Notes: a model not told the origin generated them from the sequence alone. A stretch of 64,000 bases of DNA from a bacterium (GCA_022763185.1 JALEGL010000003.1:1-64000), one strand, 5' to 3'; positions 16,939 through 27,142 are shown, numbered from the stretch's first letter. Made by a program: numbers and translations.

Positions 16939-18564
16939 TCAACTTTTTTTATCAAAATCATATCGACCAGGAGACATGATTTTTGCTGGGTCAATTGTAT
17001 TTTTAATTGTTTCTAAAAATTTTAAATAAGAGTCGTTGGGTTCAGGTAAGCTTTTCATTGATTGTATACCTAAGCGGTGAGGAAAGCATTTTTTTTCAAT
17101 AAAAGCTTGTAGCATTTCATCATGACATCGCATTGCACGAGTATCTTCTCCCTCTTGTTCACGATCGTATACAATCACAGGTAGAAAATAAATTGATCTT
17201 GAGGATGGAAAAGTCATAGCAATTATAGGCTCATAACTATGCTTTGCCAAATAGTCTCTCATAAGATTAATAGATGACATAAGATCATTTTGAGTAAAGG
17301 GAACTGTAGGACAAAGCCATAGTGCGCCACATTTGTCACGTTCAGGATGAGGGTTGTCAGGTATAGGAAATCTTTTGCGCCAGTACATACCTTTAACACT
17401 TTTCTGTGTTGGATTTCCAAGAAATATTGAATCATTGTATAGTGTGTCGACAATGGATGCGATATCTTTTTTTGCTAGCCAATTTAAAGGTTTTTTAAAA
17501 ATTGAACAGATTTGAGCAGTGGTTTTATTGATTGTAAAAAATCCTTTTGAATAGGGTTTTAAACGTTTCTTTATTAAAGCTTTATCAGCTTTTGCATGAG
17601 CTTTTGAAGCAGAGTAGATGCCAACTAAACCAAACCAATTGATTCCTTTAAATGGACCGCTGACTTTATCAAAAATCGATGAAGATAAAGGAGTTTTTTC
17701 TCCAGTTAAATCCCAAGGGTATTGTGTTTCCCAGGCTAAAAATTTATGCCGATTCCAGACAACTGCACTATAAGGTGAAATAACTCCTTCATCCATTAAA
17801 TCGCGCAGTGTTTCTGATGCTTTTTCCAAGTCTTTATCAGATTGTAAAGTAAATAATACCACTTGAAAATGCGCTGGTTTTAAAGGGAGCCAAAAAGTTG
17901 CTTGAGTTACAATACCTAAGTTTGATTGAGTGAAAATACCATCAAATGCAGGTCCTACGCCGTATCGGTGAATGTTCGATGAAGTTGATTCTCCATAACG
18001 ACCAAAGCCAGTATGTATAGTTTCTCCAGTAGGTAAAACGACTTTCATATTGCAGCAGTGTTGTAATCGATCTCCAAATGGACCACTGCTATCGCCACGC
18101 TCTACCATATTTCCAATTAAGCTAGCATCTGGAGAACCTCCAATAACGGAAAGGTAGCGTTTAGAATTTTTTTTCTTGAGATACTTTGAAACTTGGGAAA
18201 AGGTTACACCGGGTTCAACTGTTATATAGCCCAATTCATCGTTGTAATTGATGATTTTATCCATTTTACCAAGATCTACAAGAGTACAATTTGATTGAGG
18301 GGGTACAAACGAACCCAGTCCCCAATTTTTACCACGACTAACAGGGTAAATGGTTACGTTATTTTCTTTTGCTATTTCTACACATTGACGAACTTTTTCA
18401 TGAGTATCAGGTTGAATGATTGCAGCAATAGATTGGTCAGTTTCAAAAGTTGTCTCTTCATAGCTTTTGATATTATCTTTATTTGTATGGACAAAAGTAT
18501 CCCCTAAAAGATTTTTCCATTGTTCGCAAGCAGAGTCAAAATTAGACGTATTTTTAGTATTCAT
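16939..18564 (-). CDS. FAD-linked oxidase of the vanillyl-alcohol oxidase / p-cresol methylhydroxylase family
   Basis: The protein has about 541 residues. The PCMH-type FAD domain is clear: VTIYPVSRGKNWGLG, then GYITVEPGVTFSQVSKYL, then SVIGGSPDASLIGNMVERG with the GPFGDR segment, then GRYGESTSSNIHRYGVGP. The C-terminal substrate domain ends with MSPGRYDF, a usual closing motif of the family. The start at 18564 is preceded by AAAGAACGAG; an upstream ATG at 18594 would add ten residues but has no ribosome binding site. The family oxidises phenolic or other aromatic alcohols. No cytochrome partner is seen nearby. It lies between two hybrid kinases of similar design and is convergent with the first. 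Confidence 0.8.
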   Translation of the reverse strand: MNTKNTSNFDSACEQWKNLLGDTFVHTNKDNIKSYEETTFETDQSIAAIIQPDTHEKVRQCVEIAKENNVTIYPVSRGKNWGLGSFVPPQSNCTLVDLGKMDKIINYNDELGYITVEPGVTFSQVSKYLKKKNSKRYLSVIGGSPDASLIGNMVERGDSSGPFGDRLQHCCNMKVVLPTGETIHTGFGRYGESTSSNIHRYGVGPAFDGIFTQSNLGIVTQATFWLPLKPAHFQVVLFTLQSDKDLEKASETLRDLMDEGVISPYSAVVWNRHKFLAWETQYPWDLTGEKTPLSSSIFDKVSGPFKGINWFGLVGIYSASKAHAKADKALIKKRLKPYSKGFFTINKTTAQICSIFKKPLNWLAKKDIASIVDTLYNDSIFLGNPTQKSVKGMYWRKRFPIPDNPHPERDKCGALWLCPTVPFTQNDLMSSINLMRDYLAKHSYEPIIAMTFPSSRSIYFLPVIVYDREQEGEDTRAMRCHDEMLQAFIEKKCFPHRLGIQSMKSLPEPNDSYLKFLETIKNTIDPAKIMSPGRYDFDKKS

Positions 18565-18751
18565 AACTCGTTCTTTATGGGGATGATAGTTCATATAAAG
18601 TGAGGATATTCTTGCTGCAAATTAAACTTAAATCAAGGTTTAAATAATTAAAGTAATAATTTGGATTTGAAAAGAAATAATGTAATAGTAAGTCAGTGAT
18701 TTTGAATATGCTTTTTATACAATTCGATTTTATCTTTGTTTAGGGGCGGCA

Positions 18752-21700
18752 GTGAATTTTTTAAAAGCTATTTCTAATAAACTTATTCAGATTCAGTATA
18801 AATTAGCTATATTTTTGGGACCTTGGTTAGGGGTAATCTTAGCATTAATTTTAGTAGGACTTCTCTTTAAAACAACGATTCCATATGGTTTTAAAGTTCC
18901 GGGTACTAAGATAACTAATTCGTGGGAAGTAACATTTTCAGATCCAACAAAATGTAACGTTGAATGTGTTTGGAAAAAATTGGATGTTGTAGATAAATCT
19001 ATTTTGAATAAATATAGAGGTTATTTAGGGTATCGAATGCAAGTCGATAGTGAAGTTGTTCCAAAAGTAAAGCAGTTGGCTCTTTTTCTGGGGCCAATTG
19101 GTGATATTGATGAGACTTACTGGAATGGAACTTTAATTGGTAAAACAGGTGTTTTTTTTCCAAATGGGCGATTTACGCACCATAAAAATCGTATATATGA
19201 CGTTCCCAACCATACAATTTTAAATCAACCTTTTCAAACAATCATTTTGAAGGTTCAAAAAATTGCTGGACCTGGAATAGGACCATATCGTTTAGATCCA
19301 CATATAGGAAATTCAAAAGACTTGCATATTCATACAAAAATAAGGAATTTTGGGAGTATAACGGGGATATGGGTTGGAGCTATTATTTTAATAGTTTTAG
19401 GTATCTATCATTTTATCTTATTTAAGAAATTACCAGCAAGACGTGATTATTTTTATACGGGTATGAGTTTAATTTTTACTGGAGTTTATGGTGTATGTGC
19501 AAGTTTTACTCCTTACATGCTAACGCCAAAACCAGGGTCGTTATTTCGTATTCACGCTATCAGTGGTTATTTTGCGATTGCATTTTTGATAGCATTTATT
19601 AGAGAGCACTTTTCTTTAAAAAGCCAGTTAATGAAATGGGCAAATATTATTGTTACAAGTATTTGTACAGTAACAAGCCTGATCATAGTTGACTTTGATC
19701 GAGGGATTTTAGTTTTTCAAGCTTGGTTTGGTTTTTTAATAGTGTTTTGTGTTTGGACACCTTGGATTTTTTGGAAGCATAGAAAGTTAGAGCAGGCTGT
19801 TACACATAAGGTATTGCGTATAGGTTTGTTTATATTTTGTTCAACAATCATTCATGACATGATGGTTACTTCAGGGTTGTTTAGAAGTAATCTAATATCT
19901 ATATATGGAATGTTTGCATTTCTAGGTGGTATTGCTGTGATGTTAGCTCAAGAATTTGCTCTTAGATATGCTCATGTTGAAGAGCAAGTTGAATCGAGAA
20001 CAAAAGACTTAGCTATTGCGATTGAACGCCTTAAAGATCTAGAGCAGATGAAGGATAAGTTTTTTGCTAATATATCGCATGATTTTAAGACACCAATTGC
20101 TGTAGCTATGGGGTCTTTAGAGGAGATTAAACGTGAGACTTTGCCCACAGAAACTGTGCAAAGGCGGGCTGTAATAGCTGCAGAGAGCAGCTTGAACAAA
20201 CTACTTGCCATGGTTGGTGATCTTTTAGATGTCATAAAGGCGGAGTCTGGAACATTAAAAATGGAGTGGGCGAATGTTGATCCTGTTAAAGCTATAAAAG
20301 AGTGGATGCAGCCCTTTACCATTTTAGCCAACAAGAAAAATTTACAACTAAACCTTAAGAATCAACTAAAAGAATCTATTAAAATTCCTCTGGATGTGAA
20401 TAAGTTTGAAAGAATCATGCAAAACTTGCTGTCCAATGCTCTAAAGTTTACCAACTACAGTAAAAATAGAGAAAACTTAATTGAGGTTCAGCTAAAGATG
20501 GATCAAGCGTGGTGCTATATTGAAGTCCACGATAGCGGCATGGGTATACCCGATGATGAAAAACCCATGGTTTTTGAGCGTTACTATCAAACAACAAAGA
20601 CTTCTTTAAAACATCATGGCGGCTCTGGAATAGGATTATCATTTGTCAAAGAGATGATAGAAAATCACAATGGTACAATAACAGTTAAAGACTCTGACTA
20701 TGGCGGTGTTAAATTTGTTATAGCCTTGCCTTTAAAACAAAATGTTGAAGTTACAGGAAATTACTTTGTAGGCAGTGAAGCCAACACATATGCAGAAACT
20801 TATACTGTTGAGTTTCCTAGGCACGCCCCCGAAAAACTTAATGAAAATTTATTCACCATTTTGGTAGCGGAAGACAATCCTGAGGTGGCCAATATTACTT
20901 TGGCCGCAATAGAAAAAGAATTTAATGTGTATATGGTTGAAAATGGTCAAGAGGCTTTTGAGTTTATTCAAAATCACTCTATAGATTGTTTGGTAACCGA
21001 TATTGTTATGCCTGTGATGCGGGGTGAAGAGTTGGTAAAAAAAGTACGCGCTTACAACAAGACCAAAAACCTGCCCATTGTAGTATTAAGCTCGCAAAGT
21101 GATGAGAATACAGTTGTTGAGCTGATTAAAGATGGAGCCAATGATTATGTGACCAAGCCGTTTAAAAGAGAGATTTTGTTGGCCAGAGTTTTTGGTCAAA
21201 TAGAAAAGCATAAAAGTTCTCAATGGATTGCCCAAAATGAAAAAGTGATTGAGCTGGGGATGCTAGCCAGTGGTATTGCCCATCAAATAAGAAATGGTTT
21301 ACATGCCATGAAAAACCAAATTTCATATTATGAAAAAACAGCCCAAAGAATTGAGCAAAATATTCATGAATTGAGTGAAGAGCAGAGGCATAAAATCAAG
21401 ACACGACTAGATCAGTGTAATGAGATGATGATGCGGGCATTAGATAGAATTGATTCTTTAACCGCTTCAGTGAATTCCTATGCTTTGGGTTCAAAACAAG
21501 CCATTGAAATTACTTTAAATGACTCCTTAACCTTAATGAAAGAATTATTGGCAGATAAAATTAAAAGTACAGCAATAAACATTGAATTGAATGTTGAAGA
21601 AAATCTTAAGTTTATAGGTTACACTTCATTCCATGAAGTCATTATTAATCTCTTTGTCAATGCTATGGATGCCTGCAAGCATGATGGTACGGGTAAGATA

Positions 21701-22003
21701 ATTTTAAATGCTAAACAAGATGGCCAAGTGATTAAAATAGAGATTACAGATAATGGTACTGGAATAAAAAAAGATGCTCTAGATAGAATCTGGCAACCGT
21801 TTTTTACAACCAAAGATCCAGATAAAGGTACGGGTTTAGGTTTGTATATTGTGAGAGATATTATTCAAGGGCAACATGGTGGTAAGCTTAATGTTTATTC
21901 TGAGGGTGAAAACAAAGGAGCTAAATTTGTTATAGAGATTCCTAAAGTTGCTAAAGAAGCCACGCAAGATGCAAGTTTTGTCATGCATGGGCATGAAGTT
22001 TAA
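18752..22003 (+). CDS. Double hybrid histidine kinase (sensor-7TM-HK-REC-HK)
   Basis: The 1083-residue protein starts at GTG behind AGGGG. Order: one N-terminal membrane helix (about 15-38); periplasmic jelly-roll domain ([22 protein letters not shown]) like the one in the kinase at 14618; seven membrane helices (about 200-400); coiled linker; HisKA with H443 ([11 protein letters not shown]); HATPase ([24 protein letters not shown]); receiver with D750 ([10 protein letters not shown]) and a KPF lysine; then a second kinase core with H844 ([11 protein letters not shown]) and an ATPase domain ([19 protein letters not shown]). Two complete transmitter modules around one receiver are unusual. Phosphate could flow from the first core to the receiver to control the second. 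Confidence 0.86.
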   Translation: MNFLKAISNKLIQIQYKLAIFLGPWLGVILALILVGLLFKTTIPYGFKVPGTKITNSWEVTFSDPTKCNVECVWKKLDVVDKSILNKYRGYLGYRMQVDSEVVPKVKQLALFLGPIGDIDETYWNGTLIGKTGVFFPNGRFTHHKNRIYDVPNHTILNQPFQTIILKVQKIAGPGIGPYRLDPHIGNSKDLHIHTKIRNFGSITGIWVGAIILIVLGIYHFILFKKLPARRDYFYTGMSLIFTGVYGVCASFTPYMLTPKPGSLFRIHAISGYFAIAFLIAFIREHFSLKSQLMKWANIIVTSICTVTSLIIVDFDRGILVFQAWFGFLIVFCVWTPWIFWKHRKLEQAVTHKVLRIGLFIFCSTIIHDMMVTSGLFRSNLISIYGMFAFLGGIAVMLAQEFALRYAHVEEQVESRTKDLAIAIERLKDLEQMKDKFFANISHDFKTPIAVAMGSLEEIKRETLPTETVQRRAVIAAESSLNKLLAMVGDLLDVIKAESGTLKMEWANVDPVKAIKEWMQPFTILANKKNLQLNLKNQLKESIKIPLDVNKFERIMQNLLSNALKFTNYSKNRENLIEVQLKMDQAWCYIEVHDSGMGIPDDEKPMVFERYYQTTKTSLKHHGGSGIGLSFVKEMIENHNGTITVKDSDYGGVKFVIALPLKQNVEVTGNYFVGSEANTYAETYTVEFPRHAPEKLNENLFTILVAEDNPEVANITLAAIEKEFNVYMVENGQEAFEFIQNHSIDCLVTDIVMPVMRGEELVKKVRAYNKTKNLPIVVLSSQSDENTVVELIKDGANDYVTKPFKREILLARVFGQIEKHKSSQWIAQNEKVIELGMLASGIAHQIRNGLHAMKNQISYYEKTAQRIEQNIHELSEEQRHKIKTRLDQCNEMMMRALDRIDSLTASVNSYALGSKQAIEITLNDSLTLMKELLADKIKSTAINIELNVEENLKFIGYTSFHEVIINLFVNAMDACKHDGTGKIILNAKQDGQVIKIEITDNGTGIKKDALDRIWQPFFTTKDPDKGTGLGLYIVRDIIQGQHGGKLNVYSEGENKGAKFVIEIPKVAKEATQDASFVMHGHEV

Positions 22004-22093
22004 AATAAAAACTTTTACTATACTTAGCTTTTAAATTTTATGAAATGGTAAGGCTTATTAAAATTTTGATAGAGTTTATAAGGTATAATAAGT

Positions 22094-23122
22094 TTAGCAT
22101 TTTTTAAATTCACCATAGATTTCCTGATCATCCAGTTCAATAAAGGTTACAAGTAGCTCTGTAAGTCTAAAGCAAGCAATGCATTGTTCTAACGTGATCC
22201 AGGGAATATGGCGTAATAATGTGCATGCTATATAAAAATGGTCTTCTCTTAAATTAGTTTCATGATGTTTTTGTACGCAGTCACCTGCAGTTTTAGTTTT
22301 GGGGTGTTGCCAAAAAATATCAGCAATAGGGTTGATCTCATTGAGAGAGGTGTCTTCAAAACGTTCTAGCAACATAATAAAGGCGGGAAAAAATACATCG
22401 TAGGAACTGGATAGTTTTAGTAAATCCATGGAAAGTTTTGTCCAAGTATTAACCGGCAGTTGATCCAAATTTTTACCAAGGCTGTTAAGTGCCATGAGTA
22501 AAATTTTATCATGGCCATTTTTACTGTGAATATAATTTTGCATAACCTCCTTAGTTGAGAAGCTTCTATTAAGTGCCGGCTTTAATGCATCATGGCACCT
22601 TGTTGTGACATAATGATTCAAGCGTAAAAATTTTTTAACCAAGTGCAAATACGACTCTTCATCAGTATTAATTAAATGGTTAAACTTATTAATGTAACTA
22701 AAACTGTTTTTACCAGATGAATGTTTTTTGACCCACTGTCGAACAATACTATACACATGTAAACTTGAGAACATGGTATGCTTTGAGTGATAATGGCATT
22801 GTCTCAGTGTTTTTTTAAGGTTAATCTCCCAAGATTTTTTTTTCAGGGCAAAAATATCATTTGAATGAATGGTTTTTTTAAACAACTGCTTTGTTAAATT
22901 ATAGGGATTGGGTTTTTCAGAAATTAAATAAGAGCCTTTAAACAGTTGAGTGTTGTTTGGATAAATGTAGCACACTGGAAAGTGGGCGAGCTGTTTTAAA
23001 ATATCATGTTCATTGTAACCTTGATCAATTTCAGCATGAATGTCTATCCATGGGGTTTGAATTTTAATATCATTATAGTTCTGCTCCATTGAAGCATCTT
23101 GATAAAGTTTATAGTTATACAT
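22094..23122 (-). CDS. Protein of unknown function
   Basis: The protein has 342 residues. I do not recognise the family. It has no signal peptide or membrane segment, is rich in His, Lys and aromatic residues, and appears mostly alpha-helical. Features include a conserved-looking DIHAEIDQGYNEHDIL segment, CHYHSKHTMFSSLH near residue 110, NHYVTTRCHDALKP and AFIMLLERFEDTS. The clustered His, Cys and Asp/Glu residues could bind metal, but no standard motif is seen. The gene is in the same orientation as the NtrC-like regulator, 342 bp downstream of it, and is convergent with the double kinase. Confidence 0.6.
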   Translation of the reverse strand: MYNYKLYQDASMEQNYNDIKIQTPWIDIHAEIDQGYNEHDILKQLAHFPVCYIYPNNTQLFKGSYLISEKPNPYNLTKQLFKKTIHSNDIFALKKKSWEINLKKTLRQCHYHSKHTMFSSLHVYSIVRQWVKKHSSGKNSFSYINKFNHLINTDEESYLHLVKKFLRLNHYVTTRCHDALKPALNRSFSTKEVMQNYIHSKNGHDKILLMALNSLGKNLDQLPVNTWTKLSMDLLKLSSSYDVFFPAFIMLLERFEDTSLNEINPIADIFWQHPKTKTAGDCVQKHHETNLREDHFYIACTLLRHIPWITLEQCIACFRLTELLVTFIELDDQEIYGEFKKC

Positions 23123-23464
23123 GGTTTCCCCAGATGAAAAAAATAATGCACAGTAATAACGCTTTGTTGGGTATTTGTTGAGTCTTGCAACAGCTATTAC
23201 TGTGCATGGTATTTATAGTGTTCTTGCGTCGCTTGCGACCTTAACCACTACTTTTTTTATTTTCATCCGTGACCTCCTCTTTAGTTTGGTAGATAATGCT
23301 CAATTAAAAGCAAGCATTGTGCCATTAAGAAAAGGTCTGAAATATATCTATATGTGTTTATTGTGCTGTTGTTTGTGTATGAATGTTTGTAAAACAAACA
23401 CAAGTGGTTATAAACTGAACATGGTAAGCAGCAATGTGTTTACATTATACGTTTAAAAATAGTT
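23123..23464. other. Intergenic region with a long hairpin; no convincing gene
   Basis: This 342-bp gap lies between the unknown protein gene and the sigma54 activator gene. It holds the 13-bp inverted repeat at 23146-23207 and a small GTCGC/GCGAC hairpin near 23228-23239. A 93-codon frame beginning with TTG runs through it. It lacks a ribosome binding site, and its composition looks like non-coding DNA translated by chance. A small RNA is possible. Confidence 0.4.
23146..23207. repeat. 13-bp perfect inverted repeat forming a 62-nt hairpin
   Basis: ATGCACAGTAATA at 23146-23158 is perfectly complementary to TATTACTGTGCAT at 23195-23207. The 36-nt loop contains a further TGTTG/CAACA pairing. 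It sits just upstream of the minus-strand unknown gene that starts at 23122, so it could act in that gene's leader or be an operator. There is no T-run, so it is not a standard terminator. Confidence 0.55.
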
Positions 23465-24796
23465 TTACAGTTCTTCGCTACCCATATCCAAGCGTTTCAT
23501 TCTTGAATATAAACTGGATCTTGAAATATTAAGTAGCTTGGCAGCCTCAGAGTAGTTTTTGTTGCTGTTATCAATAGCGCGCGTTATAAAATCACGTTCA
23601 AAGTCATCCAAAGCATCTTTAAATTCATTGACCGGTCTAGGTATTTGATGATGGTTTGTTACCATCATTAACTCACTGCGTATGCGTTTAGGAATATTAT
23701 GGATACCCAGTTCATCTTCATCCGCTAACAGTAACATTTGTTCAAGGGTATGAAACAGCTGCCGGGCATTGCCTGGCCATGGATAAGCGGCCAACATGCC
23801 TTTGGCCTCAGCATTTATCCTTTTACCATCTGGATTTTTGTCGTTTTGATCTAGAAAATAATTGATCAATAAAGGAATATCTTCTGGTCGCTCTCTTAAA
23901 GGTGGAATTTCAATTTCAATAATATTGAGACGATAAAATAAATCTTCTCGGAATGTTTTTTGAGCAATCATTTCGTGCAGGTTCTCATTGCTGGCAGCGA
24001 TGACTCGGAAATTAGAATGAATGATACGGTTGCCGCCAACACGTTCAAATTCTTTTTCTTGCAAGACACGCAATAGTTTTGCCTGTAAACTTAAGGGCAT
24101 ACAGCTAACTTCATCTAAAAATAAATTGCCTTGATCTGCAACTTCAAATTTCCCGCGTTTTAAATCAGTGGCGCCAGTAAAAGATCCTTTTTCATGGCCA
24201 AAAAAAGTAGATTCCATCAGTTCTGAAGGAACAGCAGCGCAGTTTACCGCAATAAAGGACTTTTTTTCTGACATGCGATGAATCATCCGTGCCATGACTT
24301 CTTTGCCAGTGCCGCTTTCACCTTGTATTAAGATATTGGCGGAGCTTGAAGCCGCTTTTTTTGCCAGTGTTCTTATTTTTTGAATACTTTGTGAGCGGCC
24401 AATAAATTCATAAGGTAGAGTGCTGTCATTTGCACAGTTGTCAATAGCTCTACATAAAGTAAATAAAAGATCTTCGCTTTGAAAAGGTTTTGAAACATAA
24501 TCGAAGGCCCCTATTTTTAAGGCCTGAGAAATTTGTTCGGTTCGTGTTGAACCTGTGAGCATGAGTATGGGACAGTCTGGGGTTAACTGTATTAAATCAG
24601 GTAAGATATCCAGGCCATTGTTTTCTTGTAAGTGAATATCCAGTAAAATAGCACTGGGAGTGTTTTTGTCTAAATATTGGACGGATTCTTGATAGTTGCT
24701 TGCCCAGTCAACCGTATAATGTTGCTCTAATTCTAGCTTTAGAGAGTGATATATGAGTTTGTCATCATCAATGAGAAGGATTGTTTTTTTGTCCAT
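23465..24796 (-). CDS. NtrC-family sigma54-dependent response regulator
   Basis: The 443-residue protein has a receiver with acidic pocket IDDD (9-12), phospho-acceptor D53 and a KPF switch lysine. The AAA+ domain has Walker A GESGTGKE at 159-166, the sigma54-contact loop as GSFTGA (204-209, where most members have GAFTGA), and an arginine-finger region FYRLN. A Fis-type helix-turn-helix closes the protein (NYSEAAKLLNISRSSLYSRMKRL). It is a transcription activator that remodels RNA polymerase-sigma54. It has no adjacent kinase in the same operon. The two hybrid kinases upstream are candidate partners, and a sigma54 promoter at 14537 is a candidate target. Confidence 0.93.
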   Translation of the reverse strand: MDKKTILLIDDDKLIYHSLKLELEQHYTVDWASNYQESVQYLDKNTPSAILLDIHLQENNGLDILPDLIQLTPDCPILMLTGSTRTEQISQALKIGAFDYVSKPFQSEDLLFTLCRAIDNCANDSTLPYEFIGRSQSIQKIRTLAKKAASSSANILIQGESGTGKEVMARMIHRMSEKKSFIAVNCAAVPSELMESTFFGHEKGSFTGATDLKRGKFEVADQGNLFLDEVSCMPLSLQAKLLRVLQEKEFERVGGNRIIHSNFRVIAASNENLHEMIAQKTFREDLFYRLNIIEIEIPPLRERPEDIPLLINYFLDQNDKNPDGKRINAEAKGMLAAYPWPGNARQLFHTLEQMLLLADEDELGIHNIPKRIRSELMMVTNHHQIPRPVNEFKDALDDFERDFITRAIDNSNKNYSEAAKLLNISRSSLYSRMKRLDMGSEEL

Positions 24797-25064
24797 ATTT
24801 TGGACATATCCAGTTAAAAAAGTGTTGTCAACAAAGTTTTTTTTCTATTGAGTTAAAATAAGATGTGCGCGCTTTATAATCAGTGTTTGAAGTAAAGACA
24901 GCTTGATAGGTTTAAAAAAATCTTATACTTAATTGCTTTTTTGATGTCTTTGATGTTTGGATCAGACGAGAGTTTTTTTACTGAGTTTATCGTGCATGTA
25001 TGAAGAGCCATTTTCATGCTTTGTTTAAAGCAACTTATGTGTCATTAGAATTGTATTGTTAGGC

Positions 25065-25490
25065 TTAACTGTGATGGTAGGGCGAATTGTTTAGTATGGT
25101 AAAAGCGCGGTAAATTTGCTCTGTTAATACCAATAAAGCAATACGGTGAGGAAGAGTCATTTTAGAAAGGCTTATGTATTCTTTAGTAAAGTTCTTTATA
25201 TCTTTAGGCAAACCGTAAGACCCTCCTATGATAAAGTATAAGTCTTGAGTTGTGTGCTGATTAAGCTTATAGGCAAGCTTTTTTGAGCTTAACTCTTGGC
25301 CACTTTCATCCAAAGCAATGATATAAGCTTTTGTCATTTTCTTTTTAAATATATCACTCAAGCTTTTGTTTTCAGCGTAGCGTAATATTTCAAAGTCACA
25401 ATAATGTTTCAGACGTTTTTGGTAAACATCAATCCAACTTTGCTCTGTTGCACTTGGCTTTTTTGAAAATGTGACGATTGTAATTTTCAC
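25065..25490 (-). CDS. rlmH: 23S rRNA (pseudouridine-1915-N3)-methyltransferase RlmH
   Basis: The 141-residue protein is slightly shorter than the usual 155. The SPOUT trefoil-knot signature is clear: LYFIIGGSYGLP for AdoMet binding, and the C-terminal LSLSKMTLPHRIALLVLTEQIYRA-type segment ending in SPYHH. RlmH methylates pseudouridine 1915 in helix 69 of 23S rRNA on the assembled ribosome. It follows rsfS in the same orientation, with 122 bp between them. This grouping with rsfS and obgE is common in bacteria and points to ribosome assembly and quality control. Confidence 0.92.
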   Translation of the reverse strand: MKITIVTFSKKPSATEQSWIDVYQKRLKHYCDFEILRYAENKSLSDIFKKKMTKAYIIALDESGQELSSKKLAYKLNQHTTQDLYFIIGGSYGLPKDIKNFTKEYISLSKMTLPHRIALLVLTEQIYRAFTILNNSPYHHS

Positions 25491-25612
25491 AATTGATTCT
25501 GGTATGTTTAGATTTTAGATAAAAACACTTAATATTTTTGCTTATAAGCAATATGTTGCACAATCACCCAGTGTTGTTCAACAAAAAGTGAGTTGAGTTT
25601 TGAAAAACTGTC

Positions 25613-26044
25613 CTAATGTGCGGTCAGGAGAGCCGCATCATGAACTTTTTCATAAGGTACGTGTCCCCACAACTTATCAAAGTTGTAATGTTCACGGGCC
25701 TCTTCTAGAAAAATATGCACGACGACATCTCCAACATCCAACAATATCCATTGACCATTTTGATAGCCTTCTAAATGCTGACTCCCTTTTGGAAATTGCT
25801 TTAAAATGGCATCAGCCAAGCCTTGGGCATGGGTTGTCGATGTAGCACTCATCACCACAAAAAAATCGGCATAAGCAGAATGACCTTGAACATTAAATAC
25901 TTTAAGATCCAATGCTTTTTGGTTAGATGCTATTTGCAGGACTTTTTTGGATTTGAGATCGGGTGAAAGAACAGACTGTTTTTGTTTTGTTGTTACTTTA
26001 CTCAGAATATCTTTATTATAACAAAGATGATGCATATGAATCAA
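25613..26044 (-). CDS. rsfS: Ribosomal silencing factor RsfS
   Basis: The 143-residue protein has the family core: ALDLKVFNVQGHSAYADFFVV, then the HLEGYQNGQWILLDVGDVVVHIF pattern and REHYNFDKLWG. RsfS binds L14 on the 50S subunit and blocks subunit joining during starvation. The N-terminal 30 residues are longer than in many homologues, so a shorter start is possible. The gene is 9 bp downstream of obgE and shares its orientation. nadD, often found between these two genes, is absent here. Confidence 0.92.
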   Translation of the reverse strand: MIHMHHLCYNKDILSKVTTKQKQSVLSPDLKSKKVLQIASNQKALDLKVFNVQGHSAYADFFVVMSATSTTHAQGLADAILKQFPKGSQHLEGYQNGQWILLDVGDVVVHIFLEEAREHYNFDKLWGHVPYEKVHDAALLTAH

Positions 26045-26053
26045 ATAATATCC

Positions 26054-27070
26054 TTATTTTTTTAAAGGTTTTAAAAATTGTTCTTGCATTTTTTCTTTAA
26101 GTTCATCTAAGCTTTCAGGCGTATTTGCAGAAATGAAGCAAGCTTCACTGAATTTCTTTTTTAGAGCAACTTTCAACTTTTCTTGTTCTTTTATGGCTAG
26201 TAAGTCCATTTTGTTAAAAACAATCAAGCTTCTTTTATTGAGAAGAGATGGGTCATAGGCTTTTAATTCACTTTCAATGGTATGATAATTTTTTACAATT
26301 TGCTCAAGGTCGTTGCATGAAGCATCAATTAAATGAATTAAGTTTTTAGCACGTTCAATATGTCGTAAAAAGTCATGGCCTAGACCTATCCCTTCACTGG
26401 CGCCTTCAATTAAGCCTGGGATGTCGGCCAATATTAGATTTTGATCTTTAAAATGAACAACCCCAAGAAAAGGGTGGATGGTGGTAAAGGGGTAGTCTGC
26501 ACTTTTTGATTTTGCTTTAGTGATGTGACTAAGTAAAGTGGATTTTCCAGCATTGGGGAGACCAATGATGCCTACATCGGCCAATATTTTTAGCTCCAGA
26601 TAAATCCACATGCCTTCCACCGTTTTACCTGGTGTTGCTTTTTGTGGGGCTTGGTTGACGGAAGATTTAAAATGAATATTGCCTAAGCCGCCTTTACCGC
26701 CTTTTTGTAAAAGGCAAGTTTCATCATGCGCAAACACCTCGCCCAATTTTTCTTGGCTTTCTGCGTGATAGGCAAGGGTTCCCGGCGGCACTTTAAGATA
26801 AACCGGAGCACCTTGTGCACCATTTTTTTGGCGTGTTCCACCGGGCTGACCATTTTTAGCTTTGTGATGGCGCTTTTTTTTGTAATCTAAAAGTGTACTT
26901 AAATGTTTTGAAGCGACCATATAAATATCACCGCCTTTGCCGCCATCGCCACCATCAGGGCCACCTTTAGGAATATAGCGTTCACGCCTAAAACCGACGT
27001 GACCATCACCGCCATCGCCAGCTTTGATGAAAATTTTAACATGATCTAAGAATGTATTATTTTTTGCCAT
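26054..27070 (-). CDS. obgE: GTPase ObgE (CgtA), 50S assembly
   Basis: The 338-residue protein has a glycine-rich Obg domain (1-155), with repeated GGDGG, GGKGG and GGKGGLG elements. The G domain follows: G1 GLPNAGKS, G2 DYPFTTIHP, G3 DIPGLIEGA, G4 NKMD and G5 SANT. Length matches short Obg proteins that lack the variable C-terminal domain. It is an essential GTPase linked to 50S maturation and the stringent response. It follows rpmA, from which a strong hairpin terminator separates it. Confidence 0.96.
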   Translation of the reverse strand: MAKNNTFLDHVKIFIKAGDGGDGHVGFRRERYIPKGGPDGGDGGKGGDIYMVASKHLSTLLDYKKKRHHKAKNGQPGGTRQKNGAQGAPVYLKVPPGTLAYHAESQEKLGEVFAHDETCLLQKGGKGGLGNIHFKSSVNQAPQKATPGKTVEGMWIYLELKILADVGIIGLPNAGKSTLLSHITKAKSKSADYPFTTIHPFLGVVHFKDQNLILADIPGLIEGASEGIGLGHDFLRHIERAKNLIHLIDASCNDLEQIVKNYHTIESELKAYDPSLLNKRSLIVFNKMDLLAIKEQEKLKVALKKKFSEACFISANTPESLDELKEKMQEQFLKPLKK

Positions 27071-27088
27071 ATTTTTTTTGCCGTAAAA

Positions 27089-27120
27089 AAAAAGCCCGAC
27101 TAATTTTAGTCAGGCTTTTT
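27089..27120 (-). terminator. Rho-independent terminator after rpmA
   Basis: AAAAAGCCCGACTA (27089-27102) pairs with TAGTCAGGCTTTTT (27107-27120), with one mismatch in 14 pairs and a four-base loop. On the minus strand the hairpin is followed by a run of U. It ends rplU-rpmA transcription 23 bp after the rpmA stop codon and lies directly before obgE, so obgE may depend on partial read-through. Confidence 0.85.
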
Positions 27121-27142
27121 AAATTCAATACGTTATTGGACG

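Noticed and set aside
23175-23456. 93-codon frame starting with TTG in the gap before the sigma54 activator gene
   Set aside because: No ribosome binding site, it starts inside the palindrome loop, and its composition (runs of Thr, Leu, Cys) looks like translated non-coding DNA.
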